This document shows, one piece after another, positions 1 through 7,028 of a stretch of 17,247 nucleotides of DNA (positions are counted from its first letter, which is position 1; every line of letters begins with the position of its first letter). A program made the translations under genes and the position numbers. This DNA comes from Candidatus Poseidoniaceae archaeon (GTDB lineage: Archaea; Thermoplasmatota; Poseidoniia; Poseidoniales; Poseidoniaceae): positions 1-17,247 of the forward strand of contig JAKMGM010000012.1 in the NCBI GenBank assembly GCA_022424925.1. Direction: 5' to 3'. The notes under the pieces were generated by a model. That model did no database searches. It saw nothing but the letters and a program-made list of their open reading frames with translations, and was not told the DNA's origin.

Positions 1-549
1 TCGCACGGCAATACGCATGTGGATTTGTCAAAACTGTACGCATACTACAACATCTCAATGGATGCCGATGGCAACAGAAATGGCGTTAATGTCGACCTTA
101 CAGTCGACCCGGCTGACGCTTCGAACAACGGCGGAACCAGCGGCAACTCAGGCTCGACAGACACGACTGACGATACGAGCAACACCGATGGAGGCGAAGA
201 TACAACCGGCGATAACACCGGAAGTGAACAAGACAATGGCAACACTGGAACAACCGGTTCAACAGATGACAGTGACGATACTGAGGTCGATTCGAATGCA
301 GGTGATTCAGACGAAAGCAGTGCGCAACTTCTGTTGGTTGGTGGTGCTGTGGTACTCCTCGCAGGTTTGTATTTCGTCAGTCGAGGCGGCGGTGATGAAC
401 TGAATCTCAACCAGGAAGCCCATATCGAAAAAATGTGGAATGATGATTCGCTTGAAGATGCGACGCAACTCGCAGGTTCAAAACCCGATTTCGTCCCGTC
501 GTTACCACCGATGGATGTAAACCAATTCTTGAATCAAGAGGAAGAATGA
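1..549 (+). CDS. C-terminal part of a surface-anchored protein with acidic Ser/Thr/Gly stalk (5' truncated)
   Basis: The reading frame is open from base 1, so the gene begins upstream and only the last 182 residues are visible. The visible N-terminal part (about residues 1-34) contains DADGNRNGVNVD, which resembles a Ca-binding Asp/Asn loop. Residues ~35-106 are a low-complexity stalk of Gly, Ser, Thr, Asp and Asn. Residues ~108-127 form one hydrophobic membrane helix (QLLLVGGAVVLLAGLYFV), followed by Arg and a ~50-residue cytoplasmic tail ending in FLNQEEE. Taken together this is the C-terminal anchor of a type I surface protein. Thr/Ser/Asp-rich stalks are common in archaeal envelope proteins and often glycosylated; that is general knowledge, not shown here. 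The ectodomain function lies outside the window, so I do not assign one. The stop is 1 bp from the stop of convergent cysS. Confidence 0.8.
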   Translation, partial: SHGNTHVDLSKLYAYYNISMDADGNRNGVNVDLTVDPADASNNGGTSGNSGSTDTTDDTSNTDGGEDTTGDNTGSEQDNGNTGTTGSTDDSDDTEVDSNAGDSDESSAQLLLVGGAVVLLAGLYFVSRGGGDELNLNQEAHIEKMWNDDSLEDATQLAGSKPDFVPSLPPMDVNQFLNQEEE

Positions 550-550
550 G

Positions 551-2041
551 TCACTCAAGCGCCCATGAAGGGCCTTCAGGCGTATCGGTTACCACGACGC
601 CCATGGCCTTGAGGCGATCACGGATTTCATCTGCTTGAGCCCAGTCTTTGGTTGAACGAGCTTCAGTTCGAGCGATGAGAAGTTGTTCGACCTCTTCAGC
701 TACTTCAGCTCTGCGCGGGTCTTCTTCCGGTTCAGCCAGTGCCATTTCACGGCTTGGTAGCACGCCAAGAACTGCACCAGCGGTCTCTTCGAGCCAGTCG
801 ACAGCATAGTGAGCGAAGGCATGATTGTCTGCATCGTCAAGACCGCTGTCAAAGGTTTTCGTCATTTGACGAACAGCGCTCAACACCTTACCGACGGCAT
901 CTCGGCTGTTGAAGTCATCATCCATTGCGTGTGCAAACCCTTCACCCATCTTTTCCAGAAGCCCCAACGACTTTGAAAGCGGTTGTTGGCTGGCGAGGTC
1001 TGCGTGCGGTAAATCCACTGGATTTAGCGAACCAGCGGCAATTTTCAATGCACGAATATAGGTCTCAAGCAGTCGGTTGTAGTTCCGTTCAGCATCCTTC
1101 AGGAGCGTTTCGTTCATGTCGATAGGTGAACGATACTGCGCATTGATAAGCGAAAATCTTAGCACCATAGCATCGACTTTCTCTAGAATATCACGAATGG
1201 TCCAGAAATTGCCGAGCGATTTGCTCATTTTTTCTCCATCAATGTTCACGAAGCCGTTGTGCAACCAGTGGTGAACAACAGGACTGCATCCCGTGTGACA
1301 CTCACCTTGGAAGATTTCTGCCTCGTGATGTGGGAATCGAAGGTCGTGACCTCCTCCATGAATATCGAATTGTGCACCAAAAAAGTCCATCGACATGGCC
1401 GTACATTCGATGTGCCATCCCGGACGACCAGGCCCCCACGGAGAATCCCATGTCGGCTCGCCAGGTTTTGCAGATTTCCACAGCGCGAAATCCTTGTGGT
1501 CTTTCTTAGCAGAACCTGTCGAGGCGACTCTGCCACCAGCACCTGAGCGTACAGCCTCAATGTTTTGACCTGTGAGTTGCCCATATTTTTCGGGTGCTGA
1601 ATCGATATGAAAATACACGCCTTCGTCGGTTTGATAGGCGTGCTCCTTGTCGATTAAGTCTTGAGTGATACGGATCATGTCTTCGACATATTCGGTACAA
1701 CGCGGATAGTCATCAGCTCGTAGGATATTCAACGCATCCATGTCTTCATAGTACGTCGCAATGTTGTCATCGACGAGTTTTTTCCAATCCCCGCCGGTCT
1801 CGTTCGCACGCTTGATGATTTTATCATCAATGTCAGTAAAGTTTTGGACATAGTGTACGTCATACCCCGATTTTTCTAGCCAGCGATGTATCAAGTCAAA
1901 AGCGAGATAACATCGTGCATGGCCGAGATGACATCGGTCGTAAACCGTCACGCCACACACGTACATGGAGACCTTGCCGGGCTCTCTTGTGGAAAAGACG
2001 ACCTTGTCTTTTCGACGGGTGTCGTACAGTCGAATTGGCAT
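551..2041 (-). CDS. cysS: Cysteinyl-tRNA synthetase
   Basis: Class I aminoacyl-tRNA synthetase that activates cysteine with ATP and charges tRNA-Cys in the cytoplasm. With the ATG at 2041 (MPIRLYDTRR) the protein has 496 residues, near the usual 460-500. The HIGH signature is HLGH at residues 38-41, following CGVTVYD, whose Cys29 is the first zinc ligand. HIECTAM and the HHEAE segment supply the other expected zinc ligands. KMSKS is at 271-275 inside GEKMSKSLGNF. The C-terminus has the helical anticodon-recognition region and ends in an IRDRLKAMGVVVTDTPEG-type segment typical of bacterial-type CysRS. A TTG seven codons upstream (2062) is open but less likely, because the ATG gives the conserved start. 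It is divergent from the SDR gene at 2102 and tail to tail with the surface protein at 549. Many methanogens lack CysRS and use SepRS/SepCysS, so a direct CysRS is informative about this lineage. Confidence 0.97.
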   Translation of the reverse strand: MPIRLYDTRRKDKVVFSTREPGKVSMYVCGVTVYDRCHLGHARCYLAFDLIHRWLEKSGYDVHYVQNFTDIDDKIIKRANETGGDWKKLVDDNIATYYEDMDALNILRADDYPRCTEYVEDMIRITQDLIDKEHAYQTDEGVYFHIDSAPEKYGQLTGQNIEAVRSGAGGRVASTGSAKKDHKDFALWKSAKPGEPTWDSPWGPGRPGWHIECTAMSMDFFGAQFDIHGGGHDLRFPHHEAEIFQGECHTGCSPVVHHWLHNGFVNIDGEKMSKSLGNFWTIRDILEKVDAMVLRFSLINAQYRSPIDMNETLLKDAERNYNRLLETYIRALKIAAGSLNPVDLPHADLASQQPLSKSLGLLEKMGEGFAHAMDDDFNSRDAVGKVLSAVRQMTKTFDSGLDDADNHAFAHYAVDWLEETAGAVLGVLPSREMALAEPEEDPRRAEVAEEVEQLLIARTEARSTKDWAQADEIRDRLKAMGVVVTDTPEGPSWALE

Positions 2042-2101
2042 GGGATTCAACCACCGCTGCAATCAGCCTCACTTCAAAGTTAAGTCGAAAACACTCGTGG
2101 G

Positions 2102-3139
2102 ATGCACATGGCTGCTGCAAGTAGTGAGAATCCGAAGAAGATTTTTGTCACCGGCGTGAACGGTCATATCGGCAATCATATCGTACGTGACCTGCTTGAG
2201 CATGGATACCATGTCATTGGCTCGGTTCGCAACCTGAACGACCCACTCAAGGTTGACCATGTTCGTCAGCATGCTCTTGATTTGGACAAGACCGACCGCC
2301 TAGAACTCGTTGAAGGCGATGTATTGGATGCCGATGGGTGGAGCGAGAAGTTGGCGGGCTGCGATGCCTTGTTTCACACAGCAACTGTGTACTCCAATTC
2401 CGAGAAAGCCGACATTATCATCGATACAGCAGTCAAAGGCACGACACATTTGCTGCATGCAGCCAATGAAGCAAACATCCCTCGAGTTATCTACACATCC
2501 AGTATTGCAGCAGTTGGAAGTACGCCGAAAGGACGGGAAAAAACGGAAGATGACTGGCAAACAGGAAGTTTTTCACCCTACACAATGGCAAAGACAGAGT
2601 CGGAAAAAAGAGCGTGGGAATTAGCAGACCAACTTGAACTGGACATGCGTGTCATCAATCCAGGCGGCGTGTTGGGGGGTGGATTCATCAATCCAACACC
2701 GAGTATTGACTACTTCCCAGATGCAATGAAAGGAAAATTCCCTGTCGTGCCGAAAATCCCGATTCCAATCATCCACGTCAAGGATGTCGCAATCGCTCAC
2801 CGTCGTGCATACGAAGTGGATGAAGCGGAAGGTAGGTTCATCGTTGCTCCGCACAAAAACAAGACTATTGCAGATGTCTGCAAAGCGATAAAAGTTCAAT
2901 TTCCGCATACGAAAGCACCGAAACGAGCTCTTCCACGCTCATTGATGTTCGTCGTCGTGTTTCAAGATTGGCTGATGGGTCTGTTCGGCGCTCAACGCCG
3001 CATGACCAGAAAAGCAGTCAAGGGTTATTTCGAGGGAGATGCCAATTTTTCATCTGAAAAAGCATCTCGTGTCCTCGGTATCGAATGGATTTCGTTTGAA
3101 ACCTGCATCAAAGATACTGTGGAGGAATTTCTACCGTGA
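2102..3139 (+). CDS. Extended SDR family NAD(P)-dependent reductase/epimerase (dihydroflavonol reductase/3-beta-HSD-like)
   Basis: Cytoplasmic NAD(P)-dependent oxidoreductase of 345 residues. The N-terminal Rossmann nucleotide-binding motif is TGVNGHIG (17-24). The acidic-loop region LVEGDVLDADGW (69-80) follows, then YTSSIAAVG carrying the catalytic Ser (133/134), and the active-site pair YTMAK (Tyr160, Lys164). NPGGVLGGG (186-194) matches the NPGxVxGP segment of dihydroflavonol reductase and 3-beta-hydroxysteroid dehydrogenase-like enzymes, so the substrate is probably a carbonyl or hydroxyl on a hydrophobic molecule. That substrate guess is inference only. The C-terminus is helical and poorly conserved. 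Two starts are possible, ATG 2102 and ATG 2108, two codons apart. The stop overlaps the GTG start of the next gene by 3 bases, so the two are likely translated from one transcript. Confidence 0.88.
   Translation: MHMAAASSENPKKIFVTGVNGHIGNHIVRDLLEHGYHVIGSVRNLNDPLKVDHVRQHALDLDKTDRLELVEGDVLDADGWSEKLAGCDALFHTATVYSNSEKADIIIDTAVKGTTHLLHAANEANIPRVIYTSSIAAVGSTPKGREKTEDDWQTGSFSPYTMAKTESEKRAWELADQLELDMRVINPGGVLGGGFINPTPSIDYFPDAMKGKFPVVPKIPIPIIHVKDVAIAHRRAYEVDEAEGRFIVAPHKNKTIADVCKAIKVQFPHTKAPKRALPRSLMFVVVFQDWLMGLFGAQRRMTRKAVKGYFEGDANFSSEKASRVLGIEWISFETCIKDTVEEFLP
3121..3125 (+). promoter_or_regulatory. Shine-Dalgarno site for the FRAG1/DRAM-like gene
   Basis: GGAGG lies 10 bases before the GTG at 3136, inside the last codons of the SDR gene. 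It supports a GTG start that overlaps the SDR stop, and translational coupling of the two genes. Confidence 0.6.
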
Positions 3140-3888
3140 TTCGCAACGAGGACGACGGCATCACATTCGCAGGCGTCCACATTTCGGATGTCCGGCTCAT
3201 CTGGATTGGTTGGGTTTTGCCGTTGGTGACTATCGTATGTTCCATGTCGGTTCATGCACTGAGTGGAAACGCCCGAGCCATACCCTTTTTCGTCTCGGAA
3301 TCTGACTATCCTGGCCTCGAGCGTTGGATTTTTACCAGCGGCCTAGCCGTGTCCGGTGTCGTCATTTGCAGCCTATCATACCGGCTGAATCGACGAATCC
3401 AAAACAAAGAATCGGGATGGCATCGAACGGCAAGTGTAGCAGGGCCACTCGCTGGTTTAGCCCTCACCGGCCTTGCAATTGCGAACATTTACGACGCAAT
3501 CATACTCCACACTCTTGCTTCAGTTGTGTTGTTTGGAGGGGGGTTTGCATGGGGCGCATCGATGCATCAACTCTACACCTTCGGAACCGGGAGTGGTAAG
3601 AAACTGCGAATCAAAGGATTGTGGATGACAGCGATTGGAATTGCTACCATGCATGTATCGATTGGAGGATACATCCTCCTTCATCGAGAGAAATTTGACA
3701 TGTGGGGTTCGGGTATTGGCATGCTCGATCTGCTTCAGCCGGCAATCAACATCGCTGCTCCGGCCGAGTATCTGCTCATAGGGGGGCTGCTGGTTGTCAT
3801 GGCATCGATTGGAAAAGACATACGTGCGCTCGACGATGGTCACCCAGCAACTCAACATGAACCAGAGCCGTCTTTACTCGCCGAGTGA
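3136..3888 (+). CDS. FRAG1/DRAM/Sfk1-like six-helix membrane protein
   Basis: Integral membrane protein of 250 residues with six predicted helices at about 21-41, 64-84, 98-118, 123-147, 161-182 and 205-226, and a short hydrophilic C-terminal tail. Three features match the FRAG1/DRAM/Sfk1 family. After helix 1 comes IPFFVSESDYPGLERWIF (49-66), like the family's P-x-ISDxxxxxPExxxF segment. Helix 4 begins LHTLASVVLFGGGF, like the family's H..GA...FG. The last helix is preceded by an Ala-Glu-Tyr (AAPAEYLL), where the family has a TEW-type segment. In eukaryotes, members act in GPI-lipid remodelling, autophagy and phospholipid asymmetry; archaeal members have no established role that I know of. 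The gene is coupled to the SDR upstream, suggesting a shared lipid-linked or membrane task (inference). Its 3' end overlaps convergent mutY by 15 bp. Confidence 0.68.
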   Translation: MIRNEDDGITFAGVHISDVRLIWIGWVLPLVTIVCSMSVHALSGNARAIPFFVSESDYPGLERWIFTSGLAVSGVVICSLSYRLNRRIQNKESGWHRTASVAGPLAGLALTGLAIANIYDAIILHTLASVVLFGGGFAWGASMHQLYTFGTGSGKKLRIKGLWMTAIGIATMHVSIGGYILLHREKFDMWGSGIGMLDLLQPAINIAAPAEYLLIGGLLVVMASIGKDIRALDDGHPATQHEPEPSLLAE

Positions 3889-4824
3889 AAGTATTTTTTG
3901 AGCCAGTGATGAAAGCGCAACGCTCGAAGGATCTGTACCTTTGCTGCATGAACCAAGCCAGACTTCGACATAGAGGTCTCGATGCGAAAGGGCATGTTGG
4001 ATGATTCCAATCAACTCCAACCCTTCCGTATTGAGATTTTCCGCCATAGGTGGGCCCCACATCCCAGCAAGGATTCCATCGCTCCCTCGCTGTACGAGTT
4101 CAGGTTTTCCAGTTGCATCAAATCGCAATGTGCATTGAAGGTCAAGTCGTTTGCGCTTCACTTTTTTCGGAAGGGGATACGCAGTCGGAGTCTCTCGACC
4201 CTTGCATGATGAGGCAAGAGGACACTGAGTGCATTGTGCACGCCTTGGCGTGCAGATGGTGGCACCAAGTTCCATCAGCGCTTGATTCCAGTTTCCGGCA
4301 TCAGCGCCGTAGAGAATGTCTTGTGCCCAAGCGTCAACTTCCTTCATCGAAGGTTCGGGGTTTTTCGATTGGCGAGCCATGACACGACGGATATTACCGT
4401 CGACACAAGCCACCGGTTCTCCATAGGCAATACTGGCTACTGCTGCTGCCGTGTAAGGACCAACACCAGGTAACTTGAGCAGTTCTGCTGCAGTCTGTGG
4501 AAGCCGTCCATCGTATCCGCCTTCATTCGAGGGCAGGCAAACCATCAGCGAAAGTGAATGGAGGCGGCGTGCTCGACTGTAGTAACCAGCACCTTGCCAA
4601 AGAAGGAGAACTTCGTCGACCTGTGCATCAGCCATTGCTTGAGGTGTCGGGAAACGAGCGACCAGTTTCTTCCAGTATGCGATGCCCCTACTCACCTGTG
4701 TTTGTTGGAGAAGGATTTCAGAGAGCAAAATTTTCCAGGCGTCGTTTGTGTTCCGCCAAGGCAAATCACGTTTTGATTCAGCGTACCAAGCCAGCAGTTT
4801 ACTTTGCGAAAGGCGTTGGCTCAC
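3874..4824 (-). CDS. mutY: A/G-specific adenine DNA glycosylase MutY
   Basis: Base-excision repair glycosylase that removes adenine mispaired with 8-oxoguanine. From the GTG at 4824 it has 316 residues. The order is as in the family: SEILLQQTQV with catalytic Glu36; GAGYYSRARRLH; helix-hairpin-helix LPGVGPYTAAAVASIAYG (about 118-135); VDGNIRRV with catalytic Asp142; and the [4Fe-4S] loop Cys191-x6-Cys198-x2-Cys201-x5-Cys207. The C-terminal ~90 residues are the NUDIX-like 8-oxoG recognition domain. GGMW-like ILAGMWGPP and HALSHRDL correspond to the conserved W and FSH-loop segments, with Leu in place of Phe. Start choice: a good ribosome site precedes GTG 4824. A TTG at 4848 would instead overlap the upstream gene's stop by 3 bases and add eight non-conserved residues. 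It probably follows the EtfD-like gene on one transcript. Confidence 0.95.
   Translation of the reverse strand: MSQRLSQSKLLAWYAESKRDLPWRNTNDAWKILLSEILLQQTQVSRGIAYWKKLVARFPTPQAMADAQVDEVLLLWQGAGYYSRARRLHSLSLMVCLPSNEGGYDGRLPQTAAELLKLPGVGPYTAAAVASIAYGEPVACVDGNIRRVMARQSKNPEPSMKEVDAWAQDILYGADAGNWNQALMELGATICTPRRAQCTQCPLASSCKGRETPTAYPLPKKVKRKRLDLQCTLRFDATGKPELVQRGSDGILAGMWGPPMAENLNTEGLELIGIIQHALSHRDLYVEVWLGSCSKGTDPSSVALSSLAQKILSLGE
3894..3899 (+). terminator. Possible oligo-T terminator after the SDR/FRAG1-like pair
   Basis: A run of six T residues begins five bases after the stop codon at 3886-3888, within the 3' coding end of convergent mutY. Archaeal RNA polymerase can terminate on short U-runs without a hairpin. 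This is a weak positional argument only. Confidence 0.25.
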
Positions 4825-4829
4825 TTGAC

Positions 4830-4835
4830 CACCTC
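4830..4835 (-). promoter_or_regulatory. Shine-Dalgarno site that decides the mutY start
   Basis: On the minus strand GAGGTGGTCA, close to the full anti-16S complement, precedes GTG 4824 with 5 bases between GAGGTG and the start codon. This favours GTG 4824 over the upstream TTG at 4848. Confidence 0.6.
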
Positions 4836-4844
4836 GGTGGTTGC

Positions 4845-6884
4845 TCAAGCCTCGACGGTTTCGGCCTTCTTTGCTTCAATCGCAGCATCGTTGGCCTTGA
4901 TTTGTTCCCATACAATTTCTGCAATGTCTTTGACTTCCATTTCCGAGCCGATGGCACTCAAGCCATCGGTGACCATGGTTGAACAGAAAGGACATCCGAC
5001 CGCTACGGTATCTGCACCGGTTTCAGCAAGTTCTTTCGAACGGATGATGTTCACTCGGTCGTGATCATCATCGACATGTTCTTCCATCCACATTTGTGCT
5101 CCACCTGCGCCACAGCAGAACGATTCTTTACCGTGACGTGCCGCTTCAACATCCACTCCACCTATGGCGTCTCGTGGTGCATCGAGTTCCCCGCCGATTC
5201 GGCCGAGGTAACACGGATCGTGGAAGGTGACTGAGCCGTCATGCTGAGGCTCTGGCAACTTTCCTTCCTGTTGCAGATGACTGATAAGTTGTGAATGATG
5301 CATCACTTCGATGTCCTCACCGCCGTAGTCTTTGTATTCCTTACCGAGGGTATGGAAACAGTGAGGGCATGAAGCAACGATTTTCTTAACACCGATTTCT
5401 TCAAAGGTTTCGAGATTCGTTTCTGCGAGCATTTGGAAGAGGTATTCATTTCCTGCACGTCGAGCAGCGTCACCGCTGCAGCCTTCTTGCATACCGAGGA
5501 TCCCAACATCAAGTCCAGCTTCTTTCATCACGCTGATGGTGTCGCGAGCAACCTTCTTGTTCCGTTCATCAAACGATGCAGCGCATCCTGCGAAGTAGAT
5601 GTATTCAGCAGGTTCAGCCACTTTGACATCCAAGTCAGCAGCCCAGTCACCGCGCTCATGCGCAGGCAGGCCGTAGGGGTTCGAATCGGATTCGAGATTT
5701 TCGATGGTAGCCATGAGGGGCATTACAGTGTCTTCAACCGACGCATCAAACTCCATTCGTTCCATCATCAAATGTCGGCGGGCGTCGGTCAACTTGGGGA
5801 CGTGGTCGATGTAAATTGGGCAGGCTTCGACGCAAGCATGGCATGTCGTGCACGCCCAAATAGCATCTTCACCAAATCGTGCGATGATGTCTTGCTCGGG
5901 AGTTTCACCGGCGAGCAAAGTCGTAGAGTTGTCGTTTGCATAGTGGCGAACGTCGTGAATGATTTGCATTGGATTGAGCGCTTTACCCGATGCATACGCC
6001 GGGCAGACGTCTTGGCACCGTGCGCATGAAGTGCACGCCCAACCGTCGATGAGGTTACGCCATGTCAAGTCGGTGTAGTTGACTGTTCCAAAGGATTCCA
6101 AATCGAGTTCTTCGAGCATGACTGCTTTTCCGTCAGCGCCTCGAGCGAGCGGTTCCATCGTACCCATGGGTCTCATATCATGGAAGAACACATTCGGAAA
6201 GGCCATGACAAGGTGCATGTGCTTGGAAAGCGGAATCAAGAACAAGAAGGTCGATATGGCGAGCATGTGCATCCAATATGCTCCCACGACTATTGCAGTG
6301 GTAGGAACGAAAGTCGAAGCAACCCAGGCTCCAATAGGCTCCCAAATTGGTGATGGGTCTTCGCCAGCCTCGACGAAAAAGGATGTCACCGTAATGGTCA
6401 TAATCAACAACAAAATCGCATTGCCTTCAAGTTGTGATTTACCTTTGAGTTTCTCCGGCGTGAACACAACTCGACGGGTTAAAGCCGCCACGCATCCAAT
6501 CAAAGCAATGGTATATCCTGTTTCGACAACGAGGTTCCAGGGCCCTCGTAGGACATCTGGAAGCACATTGTGTGAAAACCAATTCGCAGTTGCAAGGTCA
6601 AACATGTCCGTAGAGAGCATGAGGAAGCCCCAAAACATCAGTACGTGAATCACACCAGCGACGCGGTCTTTGAGTACTTTTTTCTGGCCAAGCCAACCGG
6701 TGAGCACCTCGGAAATTCGCGCACCCCAGTTGTCAAAGCGATTATCTGGAGCACCTTTGAGAACAAGGCGAGAAGCTTTCACAACCTGATAAAGAAAGAA
6801 ACTCCCCGAAATACCTCCAAGAAGCAAGAGGAGAATCCATCCTGAGACTGGGCCATAATTCATTGTTAACGGATGTTCCATCAT
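4845..6884 (-). CDS. Membrane Fe-S oxidoreductase, EtfD/HdrD-like (NarI-type heme domain + two 4Fe-4S + two CCG domains)
   Basis: A 679-residue fusion. Residues ~12-235 hold about six membrane helices resembling the nitrate reductase gamma/HdrE cytochrome b domain, with candidate heme ligands such as His80 and His206. Two ferredoxin-type motifs follow, Cys284-x2-Cys287-x2-Cys290-x3-Cys294-Pro and Cys345-x2-Cys348-x2-Cys351-x3-Cys355-Pro. Two cysteine-rich (CCG) domains come last: Cys434, Cys469, Cys506-x2-Cys509; then Cys558, CysCys590-591, Cys631-x2-Cys634. This order matches HdrD/GlpC-related proteins, specifically the mycobacterial EtfD type thought to pass electrons from electron-transfer flavoprotein (fatty-acid beta-oxidation) to the quinone pool. 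No etfAB is in the window, so the electron donor is inferred. ATG 6884 and ATG 6881 are adjacent start options. The last Ala-rich residues end at a stop overlapping a possible mutY start. Confidence 0.9.
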   Translation of the reverse strand: MMEHPLTMNYGPVSGWILLLLLGGISGSFFLYQVVKASRLVLKGAPDNRFDNWGARISEVLTGWLGQKKVLKDRVAGVIHVLMFWGFLMLSTDMFDLATANWFSHNVLPDVLRGPWNLVVETGYTIALIGCVAALTRRVVFTPEKLKGKSQLEGNAILLLIMTITVTSFFVEAGEDPSPIWEPIGAWVASTFVPTTAIVVGAYWMHMLAISTFLFLIPLSKHMHLVMAFPNVFFHDMRPMGTMEPLARGADGKAVMLEELDLESFGTVNYTDLTWRNLIDGWACTSCARCQDVCPAYASGKALNPMQIIHDVRHYANDNSTTLLAGETPEQDIIARFGEDAIWACTTCHACVEACPIYIDHVPKLTDARRHLMMERMEFDASVEDTVMPLMATIENLESDSNPYGLPAHERGDWAADLDVKVAEPAEYIYFAGCAASFDERNKKVARDTISVMKEAGLDVGILGMQEGCSGDAARRAGNEYLFQMLAETNLETFEEIGVKKIVASCPHCFHTLGKEYKDYGGEDIEVMHHSQLISHLQQEGKLPEPQHDGSVTFHDPCYLGRIGGELDAPRDAIGGVDVEAARHGKESFCCGAGGAQMWMEEHVDDDHDRVNIIRSKELAETGADTVAVGCPFCSTMVTDGLSAIGSEMEVKDIAEIVWEQIKANDAAIEAKKAETVEA

Positions 6885-7028
6885 GACAACTCATCTCAAG
6901 GGAGGATTCCCGTAAAGAATGGCAGACGCGTTCAACCCTTCAATGCACCGACAATTCTCGCTCAAAGCCGAAGAACCAAGAACAAGGGATATGAAGCGAA
7001 CTCCCGTCGTAGGTATGTGGGGGAAAGC
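6885..7028. other. Divergent intergenic region, EtfD-like gene / mevalonate kinase
   Basis: This 144-bp gap separates two divergent genes and should contain both promoters. I see no canonical TTTATATA box. On the minus strand TCTTTACG (about 6912-6919) lies ~28 bases before ATG 6884 and is a weak TATA-like candidate. The mevalonate kinase frame is open through the whole region from 6873, but the extra 52 residues look unlike protein (Arg/Ser/Asn-rich, no family match) and contain no conserved N-terminus. Confidence 0.5.

Noticed and set aside
45..410. 121-residue Ser/Pro/Val-rich open frame on the minus strand
   Set aside because: It is the reverse complement of the low-complexity Asp/Ser/Thr stalk, which naturally gives a stop-free antisense frame.
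2042..2062. TTG start seven codons upstream for cysS
   Set aside because: The ATG at 2041 begins with the conserved N-terminal sequence, and the added residues are not family-like.
5678..5688. GGTTCGAATCG resembling a tRNA T-arm
   Set aside because: It lies inside the EtfD-like coding sequence, and no acceptor stem, anticodon arm or D-arm can be matched around it.
5433..6029. 198-residue open frame on the plus strand
   Set aside because: It is antisense to the well-supported EtfD-like gene and has no recognisable domain; treated as a codon-bias shadow.
6873..7028. In-frame N-terminal extension of mevalonate kinase by 52 residues
   Set aside because: The family's conserved N-terminus begins at the ATG at 7029. 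The extension is not protein-like, overlaps the divergent gene's start and occupies the only promoter space.
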